A stretch of DNA of 64,000 bases from an uncultured Mordavella sp. (GTDB taxonomy: Bacteria > Bacillota > Clostridia > Lachnospirales > Lachnospiraceae). Made by a program: the position numbers and the translations under genes. The DNA lies in NCBI GenBank assembly GCA_902406105.1, contig CABPCP010000002.1, positions 23,982 to 87,981 of the forward strand. The letters run 5' to 3'. The notes below the pieces were generated by a model, which was not told the DNA's origin, ran no database searches, and was given only the letters and a program-made list of their open reading frames with translations. This document shows, in pieces, positions 45,289-53,679 of the stretch. Each line of letters begins with the position of its first letter. Within the stretch, counting starts at the first letter, position 1.

Positions 45289-46404
45289 TTAAAAACCGTA
45301 ATCGTAATGTTCATCTACATTTTCCGCGGTAACGGCCGCTGCTTCTGTCATTGTAATGTCGTCGTAAGACTCTGGATCTTCACCATCTACCAGAATCTCC
45401 TGAGCAATCTGCATTCCCAGCTCCGCGATCTTAACCGGGCTGTTCTCTCCAATTGCCAGGATCTTGCCCTCTTTGATCGCGTCATAGCCGTCTTTGCTTC
45501 CGTCCGCCGCGCTGATAAGCTGCGCGGTACCGTCTGTTCCGTAGGTGATGCCCGCGTTGTCCAGCGCTGTCATCGCTCCGATCAGCATCGGGTCATTTTC
45601 TGCCATTACAAGGTTCACATCTGGATTTGCTGTGATCAGGTCTTCCGCCGCAACCAGGCCTTCATCGATAGTCCAGTTGCCCCATCCCTGACCGGTAATG
45701 GTAAACTTAGCTTCTTCATTAGAAGCTTTTCCTGAGCTGACGAGAGAAGCTTCCATCTCTTCAGCAGCCGCCCAGGCTTCTTCTTCCGTACATCCTGTCC
45801 GCTCCATGATGATTCCAGCGATCATACCGTCTCTTCTCTGAGTTCCGGCAATAGATCCTGTGTTTCCGCTCAAAAGAACCGCGCTGATCTCAAAGCCCTC
45901 GTCCAGAGTCGCCGCATAATACTGGCCTACCGCAAGTCCGTTCTGCTCATTGTTTGAATATACGGTAGTAACCTGCATACTCATATCATCTACGCCAGAG
46001 TCCAGATTGATCACTGGGATTCCCGCATCGTAAGCAACCTGCTGGCTTGCCGTAGCCGCGCTTGGATCTACACAATCCAGGAAGATCAGATCAACACCGG
46101 AAGCTGTCAAAGTTTCCATGTTCTCCAATTCTGTTGTTGTGTCGTCGTTTGCATCCAGCACTGTGCACTCCCAGCCCAGTTCTTCACACTGTTCTGTAAT
46201 GATGTCGCCGATGGTCGCGTAATAAGCGCCGTTGGTGGTTCTCAGCGCAAATCCAACGGAAAAGCTCTCATCAGAGCCTCCTTCAGAATCCGAACCGGAA
46301 TCGTCGGATGAACCACAGGCCGCAAGTCCCAGAACAAGCACAAACACTAATGCGATTGACAAGATCTTGCTTCTCAGTTTTGCAGTTGATGATTTCTTTT
46401 GCAT
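45289..46404 (-). CDS. Sugar ABC transporter substrate-binding lipoprotein
   Basis: A 371-residue protein with a lipoprotein signal ending LGLAACGSS and a Ser/Asp/Gly-rich linker. The mature part is a periplasmic-binding-protein fold of the RbsB type: VGFALRTTNGAYYATIGD, LEWECTVLDANDDTTTELENMETL-like first lobe residues, and GIPVINLDSGVD. GGGAGG lies 9 bases before the ATG at 46404; longer frames add a basic tail outside the signal peptide. It should capture a pentose, polyol or related sugar outside the cell. The specific ligand cannot be told. Confidence 0.9.
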   Translation of the reverse strand: MQKKSSTAKLRSKILSIALVFVLVLGLAACGSSDDSGSDSEGGSDESFSVGFALRTTNGAYYATIGDIITEQCEELGWECTVLDANDDTTTELENMETLTASGVDLIFLDCVDPSAATASQQVAYDAGIPVINLDSGVDDMSMQVTTVYSNNEQNGLAVGQYYAATLDEGFEISAVLLSGNTGSIAGTQRRDGMIAGIIMERTGCTEEEAWAAAEEMEASLVSSGKASNEEAKFTITGQGWGNWTIDEGLVAAEDLITANPDVNLVMAENDPMLIGAMTALDNAGITYGTDGTAQLISAADGSKDGYDAIKEGKILAIGENSPVKIAELGMQIAQEILVDGEDPESYDDITMTEAAAVTAENVDEHYDYGF

Positions 46405-46492
46405 GTTTTTTCCTCCCTTTCGCTTCTTTTTTGTTCTTTTTTGACGTTTTCGTCTTTGTAAATGCATAATATCACATATAAAAGCATTTTTC

Positions 46493-46555
46493 AATCACTA
46501 TTTTCAAATTTTAGCTTATTTTGAATCACTATTTTGTCAATTTCAATCATTTTCA
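46493..46555. promoter_or_regulatory. Direct repeats in the divergent control region, candidate DeoR operators
   Basis: AATCACTATTTT occurs at 46493-46504 and 46524-46535, and a third weaker copy (AATCATTTTC) starts at 46545. The spacings, 31 and 21 bases, equal about three and two helix turns, so all copies face the same side. They lie between the importer operon and deoC, upstream of both promoters, and are good candidates for sites of the regulator at 47496. Confidence 0.5.
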
Positions 46556-46566
46556 GCCAAACGTTA

Positions 46567-46595
46567 TTGACAGAACACATTAATTGTCCTAATAT
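46567..46595 (+). promoter_or_regulatory. deoC promoter
   Basis: TTGACA (46567-46572) and TAATAT (46590-46595) are separated by 17 bases, about 48 bases before the deoC start. Confidence 0.75.
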
Positions 46596-46642
46596 TAATG
46601 GTATAACTGTATCAACAAATACATTTCAGAAAGGATAACATT

Positions 46643-47296
46643 ATGACACACAAAGAAATCTTATCAAAAGTAGATCACACACTTTTAGCTCAGACCTCCA
46701 CATGGGAGCAGATCAAAGAAATCTGCGATGATGCCGCCAAATACGAGACCGCATCTGTCTGCATCCCTCCCTATTATGTTAAAAAAGCTAAAGCATATGC
46801 TGGAGAAACTATAAAAATCTGTACCGTGATCGGTTTCCCCAATGGTAATTCCACTGCGGAAACAAAGGTATTCGAGACTCAGAACGCCATCGAAAACGGC
46901 GCGGATGAAATTGATATGGTCATCAATATCGGCGCGCTGAAAGATAAGGATTATGGATTCGTCCGAGATGAGATCTGTGCTGTCAAAAAAGCCTGTGGAC
47001 AGCATATCTTAAAAGTGATCATTGAAACTTGTCTTCTGACAGAAGATGAGAAAATAAAAATGTGCGAGCTTGTCACCCAGGTCGGCGCGGACTTTATCAA
47101 AACATCTACCGGTTTTTCCACCGGCGGAGCAACTTTTGACGATGTAGCGCTTTTCGCCAAACACGTAGGTCCGGATGTACAGATCAAAGCCGCGGGAGGA
47201 ATCTCTTCTTTCGCGGACGCCGAGAAATTCGTTGAGCTGGGTGCTTCCAGGCTTGGAACCAGCAGGCTGGTCAAGATTGAAAAAAATCAGTCGTAA
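46643..47296 (+). CDS. deoC: Deoxyribose-phosphate aldolase
   Basis: A 217-residue class I aldolase. The Schiff-base lysine is in [19 protein letters not shown], the second lysine in [16 protein letters not shown], and the acidic residue in [12 protein letters not shown]. The enzyme cleaves 2-deoxyribose 5-phosphate to glyceraldehyde 3-phosphate and acetaldehyde. Length matches the family. It is divergent from the importer operon. Acetaldehyde produced here could be reduced by the alcohol dehydrogenases of the region. Alternatively it acts on a related sugar phosphate in this locus. Confidence 0.95.
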   Translation: MTHKEILSKVDHTLLAQTSTWEQIKEICDDAAKYETASVCIPPYYVKKAKAYAGETIKICTVIGFPNGNSTAETKVFETQNAIENGADEIDMVINIGALKDKDYGFVRDEICAVKKACGQHILKVIIETCLLTEDEKIKMCELVTQVGADFIKTSTGFSTGGATFDDVALFAKHVGPDVQIKAAGGISSFADAEKFVELGASRLGTSRLVKIEKNQS

Positions 47297-47421
47297 CACC
47301 TGTTTCATTCCTTTTCCTGACAGCGAAGATGTTGGAACAGATTTTGATTTATGATATAATGATAATAGATACCAGGGAGTAAAAAACAGCTTGATTTTGG
47401 AGATTTTTAAACGTATTTTTA

Positions 47422-47431
47422 CCCCCCCCCC
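47422..47431 (+). other. Run of ten C between deoC and the DeoR gene
   Basis: A homopolymer of ten C sits in an otherwise AT-rich spacer, about 65 bases before the DeoR-family start codon. Such tracts slip during replication and can change promoter spacing or strength. No clear promoter was seen across it. Confidence 0.6.
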
Positions 47432-47495
47432 TAAAAAATAGGTGATTATTTGGTATCTTGAAATATCTTAAGATCATAAACGGGGAGGACAAGAG

Positions 47496-48281
47496 ATGGT
47501 AGCACTTGAGAGGCAGAAATACATTATCAATTATTTAAAAGAACATCAGGTCGCTTCAACAAAACGGCTGGGTGAGCTGATGAACGTATCTCTTTCCACT
47601 GTCAGACGGGATCTGAGCGACCTGGAAGATCAGGGGATGCTGATGAAGACTCACGGCGGTGTGAAACGTGCTGAGGCCGCTTCCTCTATCCTTTATCACG
47701 ATACGAAGTGGACGCCTAAACCGGACAGCGCTCTGAAAGACAAGGAAGGCATCGCAAGAAAGGCTTCTGAATTTATCAATTCCAATGATATTATATTTAT
47801 TGGGGCCGGCATGACCTGCAATCTTCTCTGCAAATATATTACAGAAAGCGGCAAATCAAACATCACCGTCGTCACCACCAATATTACGGCTGTCATGGAA
47901 CTGGCCTCGAATCCGCAGGTTTCTGTATTGCTCTTGGGCGGCAATATCCACACAGAGACAAACCACATCGAAACCATCGGGGAATATACCTCCGATGCGC
48001 TGGCAAAGCTGTATTTTGACAAAGTATTCTTCACGGTAGACGGGGTGGATCTTCATTATGGATATTCCATCATCAACCGGGCGCAGCTTCCGTTGTATGG
48101 GTATTTGTTCCAGAACACACGGCAGTCATTCCTTCTTGCCAACACAGGCAAATTCGACCGGAGGACCTTCACCTATCTCTGCAATTTGGACGAAGTGAAC
48201 ACGGTGATCGTAAATTCCGATGTTCCCCAGGCGTATCTGGAGTATTACAAGGAGAAGGGAATTGAAGTTTATATGGTTTAG
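47496..48281 (+). CDS. DeoR-family transcriptional regulator of the sugar locus
   Basis: A 261-residue repressor: helix-turn-helix in residues 1-55 (VASTKRLGELMNVSLSTVRRDLSDLEDQGML, then KTHGGVKR) and the DeoR C-terminal sugar-phosphate sensing domain (IARKASEFINSNDIIFIGAG). The family binds phosphorylated sugars as inducers. GGGGAGG precedes the start. It probably controls deoC and the divergent importer/catabolic operon through the direct repeats at 46493-46555. Confidence 0.92.
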   Translation: MVALERQKYIINYLKEHQVASTKRLGELMNVSLSTVRRDLSDLEDQGMLMKTHGGVKRAEAASSILYHDTKWTPKPDSALKDKEGIARKASEFINSNDIIFIGAGMTCNLLCKYITESGKSNITVVTTNITAVMELASNPQVSVLLLGGNIHTETNHIETIGEYTSDALAKLYFDKVFFTVDGVDLHYGYSIINRAQLPLYGYLFQNTRQSFLLANTGKFDRRTFTYLCNLDEVNTVIVNSDVPQAYLEYYKEKGIEVYMV

Positions 48282-48288
48282 AAAGAGG

Positions 48289-48333
48289 AAAGCTGTCGGA
48301 TCGCATTGCTGCTGCGATCCGACAGCTTTTTAT
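48289..48333. terminator. Bidirectional terminator between DeoR and WYL genes
   Basis: AAAGCTGTCGGATCGCA pairs perfectly with TGCGATCCGACAGCTTT (17 bp) around a seven-base loop, followed by TTATT. The two genes converge on it. Confidence 0.85.
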
Positions 48334-49322
48334 TCCCCATACTGCCGCGCCAGGCGCTCTGCTTCCCGCCGCATCTCTTCTACTACCTCATCCGGTCCCA
48401 GGATCTTCACTTTTTCTCCCAGCGAAAAGATCCATCCCAGGAACTGACTGCTGACCAGAACCGTCACGTTTACTGTAAAATGCTCATCATCTGCCGGTAT
48501 CATCATGACAGATTTGCCAAACCGGTCAATGATCACTCCCGCAAGGCTGTTCTCCACCAGCAGCTTGACGTCCTGCTCTTTACCGCCAAACATGCCAAAA
48601 CTCTTCTTTGCGTAATCCGCCATATCCAGTTTCTGAAAATGTTCCTTTCCCTCTCTTGCTTCCTCCGTCATCTGGATATGGAGCATCTTATCTACCCGGT
48701 AATGCCGGATCTGTCCAGCCTCCGAATCATAGCCCACCAAATAATAGTTTTCATCGTCCCAGGACAAGCCCCAGGGACTGATGTGATAATACGCCCCATT
48801 CCGCCGAAGCTCCATCTCTTTTTTCGTGTTCCATTGGTAATACTGGAACCGGATCTTCTTATTTTCGGAAATCGCGTTATGAATGGCATCCACCGTATAG
48901 TAGATACTCTCATTCATGGTTTTGATCCGTCCCGACACATACACCTGACGCTGCAGGCTTACCGCCTCATATCTGCTGACCAGCTTCTCCAGCTTGCGGA
49001 TCAGGGCGTTGGTCTTCTTTTCCGTGATAAACTTGGAGGACTGGATGGCATCCACCAGAAGTTTCAGTTCCGGCAGTTCAAAAGGCCGGTCCGTCACATG
49101 ATAGTGATATCCTTTTCCAACCGGTTCTCCCTCCACTTCTATTCCCAACACCTCCAGATCCCGGAGATCCTGGTAGATGCTCTTCCGGTCTGCCGTGATC
49201 TCGTATTCTCCAAGGGCGGCTATGATCTCCGGCATGGTGATATAATGCTCCTCATCTGTCCGCTCCAGCATGATCTGCGCAAGGCGGTATAATTTGAACT
49301 TCTGGTTCGCTCCCTTTGGCAT
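48330..49322 (-). CDS. WYL-domain transcriptional regulator
   Basis: A 330-residue protein. An N-terminal helix-turn-helix (residues 5-65, ITMPEIIAALGEYEITADRKSIYQDLRDLEVLG) is followed by a WYL domain from about residue 140 (KKIRFQYYQWNTKKEMELR, then HISPWGLSWDDENYYLVGYD). WYL domains bind nucleic acid or nucleotide ligands and often regulate stress or defence genes. It has no operon partner, with the HIRAN gene 60 bases upstream on the same strand. Confidence 0.9.
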   Translation of the reverse strand: MPKGANQKFKLYRLAQIMLERTDEEHYITMPEIIAALGEYEITADRKSIYQDLRDLEVLGIEVEGEPVGKGYHYHVTDRPFELPELKLLVDAIQSSKFITEKKTNALIRKLEKLVSRYEAVSLQRQVYVSGRIKTMNESIYYTVDAIHNAISENKKIRFQYYQWNTKKEMELRRNGAYYHISPWGLSWDDENYYLVGYDSEAGQIRHYRVDKMLHIQMTEEAREGKEHFQKLDMADYAKKSFGMFGGKEQDVKLLVENSLAGVIIDRFGKSVMMIPADDEHFTVNVTVLVSSQFLGWIFSLGEKVKILGPDEVVEEMRREAERLARQYGE

Positions 49323-49381
49323 AGCGCATCCTTCCTTAAATCAACGTTTACATTACGGCCAGTATACCACAGGCGGGAAGA

Positions 49382-49729
49382 TTATTGTACATCACTTTCG
49401 TTTTTCTTCTCATTTTTACAGCCCTCTGCCAGGCTCTTCTTACATACTTTGCACAGCACGCCGCCTGGCGTTATCAAAACAACCTTTGCCGCCGCGGTAT
49501 CTCCTATCTTATCATACAGGCGGCCGGCGCTTCTGGATTCCCCGATCACAGTATATGGACTGTTTGCCACATAGCCAATCTTGCCAAGGCCTTTCATTTT
49601 CACCTGGATCGCTTCCTTATCATAGTCGTTGTCCGGCTCTTTTTCCAGCTCCAGCTTCATTCCCCGCTTCAGAAATCCATTTCCCAGATAATACTTCGTC
49701 CCCGTTAATGTGAAATAAATCTTTGACAT
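49382..49729 (-). CDS. HIRAN-domain protein
   Basis: A 115-residue protein that is almost only a HIRAN domain: YFTLTGTKYYLGNGFLKRGMKLELEKEPDNDYDKEAIQVK and GKIGYVANSPYTVIGE are typical. A C-terminal CKVCKKSL is followed by a charged tail. HIRAN domains bind single-stranded DNA ends in HLTF; the role of bacterial single-domain versions is unknown. AGAGAGG lies 7 bases before the ATG at 49729; the longer frame upstream overlaps a separate small gene. Confidence 0.82.
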   Translation of the reverse strand: MSKIYFTLTGTKYYLGNGFLKRGMKLELEKEPDNDYDKEAIQVKMKGLGKIGYVANSPYTVIGESRSAGRLYDKIGDTAAAKVVLITPGGVLCKVCKKSLAEGCKNEKKNESDVQ

Positions 49730-49760
49730 CTTTATCCTCTCTTTCTTTTCTCTTTCCTCT

Positions 49761-49862
49761 TTACTCTTCCATCCATTCCTGGTAATCCGCCTCGCTGGCA
49801 AACAACTGATATTCTCCATCCACATATCCCATGTATCCATCCGGTGTATTATATCCCTTCAT
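49761..49862 (-). CDS. 33-residue small protein upstream of the HIRAN gene
   Basis: The frame encodes MKGYNTPDGYMGYVDGEYQL then FASEADYQEWMEE and a stop. AAAGGACGG precedes the ATG at a distance of about 9 bases. The Tyr-, Gly- and acid-rich sequence with clean ends looks like a true small protein. It is 31 bases before the HIRAN start and is probably cotranscribed. I do not recognise a family. Confidence 0.55.
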   Translation of the reverse strand: MKGYNTPDGYMGYVDGEYQLFASEADYQEWMEE

Positions 49863-50079
49863 TTTCTATCCGTCCTTTCGTTTTCTTGTTACGGATAGAA
49901 TACAGGATAAGCTGTCCAATAAAAATACCAGCAAAAAATAAGAAAGAAAAAAGTCGTTATTCAGCAAAAAGTCAATTAAACCAATGTTCAGAATATCCTG
50001 ATATTGTGGTATCAAAATGTGATGATATTCATTTTATCACCCATTTGCCTTACCTACTATCATCGCCTCAGCACCACAT

Positions 50080-50460
50080 TTACGAACCCACCTTCTGCCT
50101 TCTCCAAATCAACCTGGCAATAAATCCGAGAACAATTTGCTCAACGCAGAAGACGATTACATATATCAACACATACCTCATCAGATGCAGCAACACAACT
50201 TCTCCTTCCAAAATGAATTCACGCCCCAATGTGTTGATCAATCTTATATTTATCGGGATATTAGAAATCGAGGACAAGAGAAAAATCCAAATATTCTCAT
50301 GTCTTTTTGTATATGGAAGCAATGCAACAACCAGGTATATAGCAAGGATAGAAACGATTCCCAGGAAAGGCGATCCATTACGCACTGCCAACCATGATAT
50401 TGCAAATGGCAGAAAAGGTAAAAGTACATTAAGGCTTCTACGGACTAATTTTATAAACAT
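50080..50460 (-). CDS. Small multi-pass membrane protein, last gene of the novel operon
   Basis: A 126-residue protein with about four hydrophobic segments (LNVLLPFLPFAISWLAV, LGIVSILAIYLVVALLPY, a third near 50-70 and VLIYVIVFCVEQIVLGFIARL). It starts ten bases before the stop of the M50-type protease gene, so it is translationally coupled to it. I do not recognise a family. An accessory membrane partner or immunity protein for the system would fit. Confidence 0.65.
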   Translation of the reverse strand: MFIKLVRRSLNVLLPFLPFAISWLAVRNGSPFLGIVSILAIYLVVALLPYTKRHENIWIFLLSSISNIPINIRLINTLGREFILEGEVVLLHLMRYVLIYVIVFCVEQIVLGFIARLIWRRQKVGS

Positions 50461-51419
50461 GCGATCACCTCCAGTACATTAATCGCTATAAGCAGTGGTA
50501 ACACCGCTTGAAGTAATTGAAAAATTATACTTACCATAATAATCGCATAACCGCTGGGCCCCTTTGCCAAAAGCCGTCTTCTTTTTTTCTTGCTTAACAG
50601 TACAGTTTGGGGTATATCAGTAATATTTTGAATCCCAAGAAATTCCGAGATAATCGACGCTCCATCTAAACCATTTATAAAAATCAGGTTGATCAATGCC
50701 AATAACGTATTGCTAATCGCAGAACACACAAACGGCAGCCCAACGCTTGGGAATATACGCGCAAGTATCAGACAAATTCCTGCAAATAGAATGTTCGTCT
50801 GAATGCCTGCGGCAAGGATATCTACACGATCTTTTTTGGATTTGATTTCGTCTATAGAGAGTAACACATATGCACCGGGAATAAAATTTTGAACCATAAT
50901 ACCCATCTCAAAAATACGAGCCCCATAAGTTATCCCCGAAAACATATGTGCCAGTTCATGAGCAAACAGCCCCGCCAAAGCGCCTCCCAGGCTGCCAGCC
51001 AGATAATAGTCCCCTCCTCCCATAGCGAAGCCATTGGAATAGATCCAAACACCAATACAAAACACCGGCAGCCAGAATACCTTTAACAGCAACGTATATA
51101 TTACCGCAATTGTACAAAGCTTCTTACTTCTTTTGGGAAGCCAGAGGGTATAAAAAATTGTCCCAAAATCCTTCATAAGAATATTCTTATGTCTTAGTAA
51201 TTCATTTTCCTCAAGAACTCCCATTATATAATCCACATCTCCCTTTGAAAGAGATGGATCAATATGATAAGGATTCCGCTTTCCATCTAACCTTCGCGCA
51301 TAACGAGCCAGATCATTACTTATCATATATGTATTATCGTTAAGCCAGTCTTTTGCCTCGATTTCTCTTGCATTGATACGCTTAAACATAAGACAGTTAT
51401 TCAGCATCGGGTATTTCAT
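50451..51419 (-). CDS. M50-type membrane zinc protease with N-terminal PqqD/RRE-like domain
   Basis: A 322-residue protein. The zinc motif HELAH lies near residue 155 inside a hydrophobic region (GALAGLFAHELAHMFSGITYG), with further transmembrane segments on both sides, as in site-2-type M50 proteases. The second metal-binding motif would lie in NLIFINGLDGASI, where the Asp fits the family's LDG pattern. Residues about 15-85 (TYMISNDLARYARRLDGKRN, then SKGDVDYIMGVLEENELL) have the helical pattern of PqqD-like RiPP recognition elements; this is my reading and not certain. It probably cuts a peptide or membrane protein. It overlaps the gene at 50080 by ten bases and follows the ClpP-like gene by 12. 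Confidence 0.78.
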   Translation of the reverse strand: MKYPMLNNCLMFKRINAREIEAKDWLNDNTYMISNDLARYARRLDGKRNPYHIDPSLSKGDVDYIMGVLEENELLRHKNILMKDFGTIFYTLWLPKRSKKLCTIAVIYTLLLKVFWLPVFCIGVWIYSNGFAMGGGDYYLAGSLGGALAGLFAHELAHMFSGITYGARIFEMGIMVQNFIPGAYVLLSIDEIKSKKDRVDILAAGIQTNILFAGICLILARIFPSVGLPFVCSAISNTLLALINLIFINGLDGASIISEFLGIQNITDIPQTVLLSKKKRRRLLAKGPSGYAIIMVSIIFQLLQAVLPLLIAINVLEVIACL

Positions 51420-51431
51420 CTAGATTACCTC

Positions 51432-51998
51432 TTATTTTATTGCATCTATCAATCCGTACTGCAGAGCCTCTTCAGCACTCATCCAATAGTCTCTATCTGA
51501 ATCGTTCGCGATATCATCCTTGGTTTTTCCTGTTTGACTTGCCAAAATCGTATATAACCGTTCTCTTATCTTCAAAATATGCCTGGCTGCCAGCTCTATT
51601 TCTGCTGCCTGACCCCGAGTTTCACCCAACGGCTGATGGATCATAATCTCTACATTTGGCGTAGCGTACCTCTTTCCTCTTGTTCCGCAGGCCAAAACAA
51701 ATGCTCCCATAGATGCTGCCATTGCCGTTGCAATGACTTTTATATCTGATCTGCAGGCATCCATGCAGTCAATAATTGCCAGGCCATCCGCTACGGAACC
51801 TCCCGCCGAGTTAAGCATGATCGTGATATCCTTTTTTGCGATAGCATCTAAGTATTTAAGCTGGCAAATGATTTCTGCCGCGGTACTGGAGTTAATCTCA
51901 CCAAAAAGATATATTGTCCGCTTTTCCAGAAATTCATATGTAAAAAGATCAATCTGTTCTATTCCGGCTTTTGTATTACGTCTGGTACTAGGAATCAT
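51432..51998 (-). CDS. ClpP-like serine protease
   Basis: A 188-residue ClpP-fold protein. The catalytic Ser is in TAMAASMGAFVLACG, the His in MIHQPLGETRGQA, and the Asp region in DSDRDYWMSAEEALQYGLID. IYLFGEINSSTAAEIICQL is the typical ClpP opening. Length matches mature ClpP. No Clp ATPase is encoded nearby, so it may act with a chromosomal unfoldase or alone, like the ClpP-like proteases of phages. GGAGG lies 8 bases before the ATG at 51998, better than the ATG at 52025. It overlaps the VirD4-like gene by 11 bases. Confidence 0.9.
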   Translation of the reverse strand: MIPSTRRNTKAGIEQIDLFTYEFLEKRTIYLFGEINSSTAAEIICQLKYLDAIAKKDITIMLNSAGGSVADGLAIIDCMDACRSDIKVIATAMAASMGAFVLACGTRGKRYATPNVEIMIHQPLGETRGQAAEIELAARHILKIRERLYTILASQTGKTKDDIANDSDRDYWMSAEEALQYGLIDAIK

Positions 51999-53679
51999 CT
52001 TCTTCGCCTCCAAATAACTTATCATATAGTTTTGAAAGTTTTTCTTCTATATCCTCTTCCATTTCTTCCTCTTCTTTTTTTTCTGATTTTGAAGTTTGCC
52101 CCTCCTCTGATTCATCAGATTTTTCAAATGAAATTTCAGCCGATATCAGTTTCGAATACAAATCTTCTGGTGTAAGGACACAAAGCTCTCTATCCTCTAA
52201 ATAGTCATTCCATGAAATTTCCTTATCCGTTTGAACAAACATAGGATAAACTTCATAATCAGGCAGTCTGGCCGCATACAAATAATCTCCTGCCATCACC
52301 AATGCATCTTTATATGTCCTTGTTTTTCTCATATGCCGCAAGTCGTTAATCGAAACTGCCGGTATCGTTTCCTGCCCTTTTAACAGACAAATAGTCCCTG
52401 CCTCTTCTGCAATCTGCTTTAAAACCTCTTCATTACTATTGCCCAGGAAAAGATGCGCTTGCATATTATTCTTAATATTCTGCCAATCCTTTCCGTACGC
52501 CGCCTCCATAGCAGCATCATTTTGATAGACGATGGTAAAATAGATCTGCCGTGAGCGCGAAATACTGACCTTGCTTCCAAGATTTGGAACGCACGTGTTG
52601 GAACACTCATCTATGATAAAATGAACATCTCTGGGTGCCCCCTCTGGCTTGTCTCTATATTGCCTCGTATGTTCATCGACTAACTCTTGGTACACCATGT
52701 CGATTAGGTATGATGCCACATTATCCATTCCCGAAGTCTCATCGGGAATAATAAAGAAGACTGCCATCGGCTTTTCATACATTTCTCTAGGCGCGAACGT
52801 GGAACTTGAAATCTGCTTTAACAAAGCCTCGCAAACTGTAAATTCTTCGATCATGGCGCTTGCTGAAATTATGACTGAACGAACCGTGTTTTCTGCTGCA
52901 TTAAGAATATTCAGCAACTCTCTTGCCGGATTACACGGCGAATTCTCCGGCATTACTTCTAACAGCATCTCTGCAATTTGCTTAATATATAGGTAATCCA
53001 TGCGGACAAAAGACTTAACAGAGGCCAGATTAAATACCTCTTCATCCCCTGTCAAATCTACAAGCCGCCTTAGGATATTGATAATAGATCGTATCATTCT
53101 CTGTGCTTCTTTCGGCCAGAACGGATCTTTTGCCGGGTTATTTTCCAACAGATTTCCCAACAATTTTTCAATATAGATATCGGCTTTGGTTTTTTGTCCT
53201 TCTTTTTCAAAGTTCATTGCAGGCTTCAAAATATTCAGCCCATCCCCCGAAAACTCACGAAGGTTGATACAGTGAGTTTCATAACCCTTCTCTTGAAGCA
53301 AATGCATGATAGACTTATCTCCATAAAGCTCACCTTTCGGATCGTTTATTAGAAAAGAATCTTGATTTAAGGCACAAGCTAAAATTTTTGGTCGTACGAT
53401 AGAGCGCGTTTTTTTCTTCCCTGATTCACCGCTGACACGCACATGTGGACCGTAGCGGAGGCAGTAGAGCTTTTGTCGAGTCAGGTCGTAATGGATCGGG
53501 ACTCCCGCTGCTATACGCGGATGTTCTTCATCTCGGAAATTATATACGTCACAAATCTTCGATAAATCTTCGGAATCATTGGATAAAAATCTTTGGCTTT
53601 GTTTTATATGCGAATACTGACTCCAAATAGATTCATATTCATAATCGTAACAACTATCTTTCTTTATCATCTTTTTCAT
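51988..53679 (-). CDS. VirD4/TraG-like ATPase with an altered P-loop
   Basis: A 563-residue protein of the type IV coupling-protein family. The Walker A region reads VSGESGKKKTRSIVRPKIL near residue 80; in relatives it is GxSGSGKTR, so a conserved Gly is replaced by Lys while the Lys-Thr pair remains. PKGELY, typical of TraG-type proteins, is present, as is Walker B VHFIIDECSNTCVPNL with Asp-Glu. The N-terminal transmembrane helices of VirD4 are missing. The C-terminal 50 residues are very acidic (KEEEEMEEDIEEKLSKL). No relaxase, VirB4 or pilus gene is seen near. It overlaps its neighbours by 26 and 11 bases. Confidence 0.85.
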   Translation of the reverse strand: MKKMIKKDSCYDYEYESIWSQYSHIKQSQRFLSNDSEDLSKICDVYNFRDEEHPRIAAGVPIHYDLTRQKLYCLRYGPHVRVSGESGKKKTRSIVRPKILACALNQDSFLINDPKGELYGDKSIMHLLQEKGYETHCINLREFSGDGLNILKPAMNFEKEGQKTKADIYIEKLLGNLLENNPAKDPFWPKEAQRMIRSIINILRRLVDLTGDEEVFNLASVKSFVRMDYLYIKQIAEMLLEVMPENSPCNPARELLNILNAAENTVRSVIISASAMIEEFTVCEALLKQISSSTFAPREMYEKPMAVFFIIPDETSGMDNVASYLIDMVYQELVDEHTRQYRDKPEGAPRDVHFIIDECSNTCVPNLGSKVSISRSRQIYFTIVYQNDAAMEAAYGKDWQNIKNNMQAHLFLGNSNEEVLKQIAEEAGTICLLKGQETIPAVSINDLRHMRKTRTYKDALVMAGDYLYAARLPDYEVYPMFVQTDKEISWNDYLEDRELCVLTPEDLYSKLISAEISFEKSDESEEGQTSKSEKKEEEEMEEDIEEKLSKLYDKLFGGEEDDS

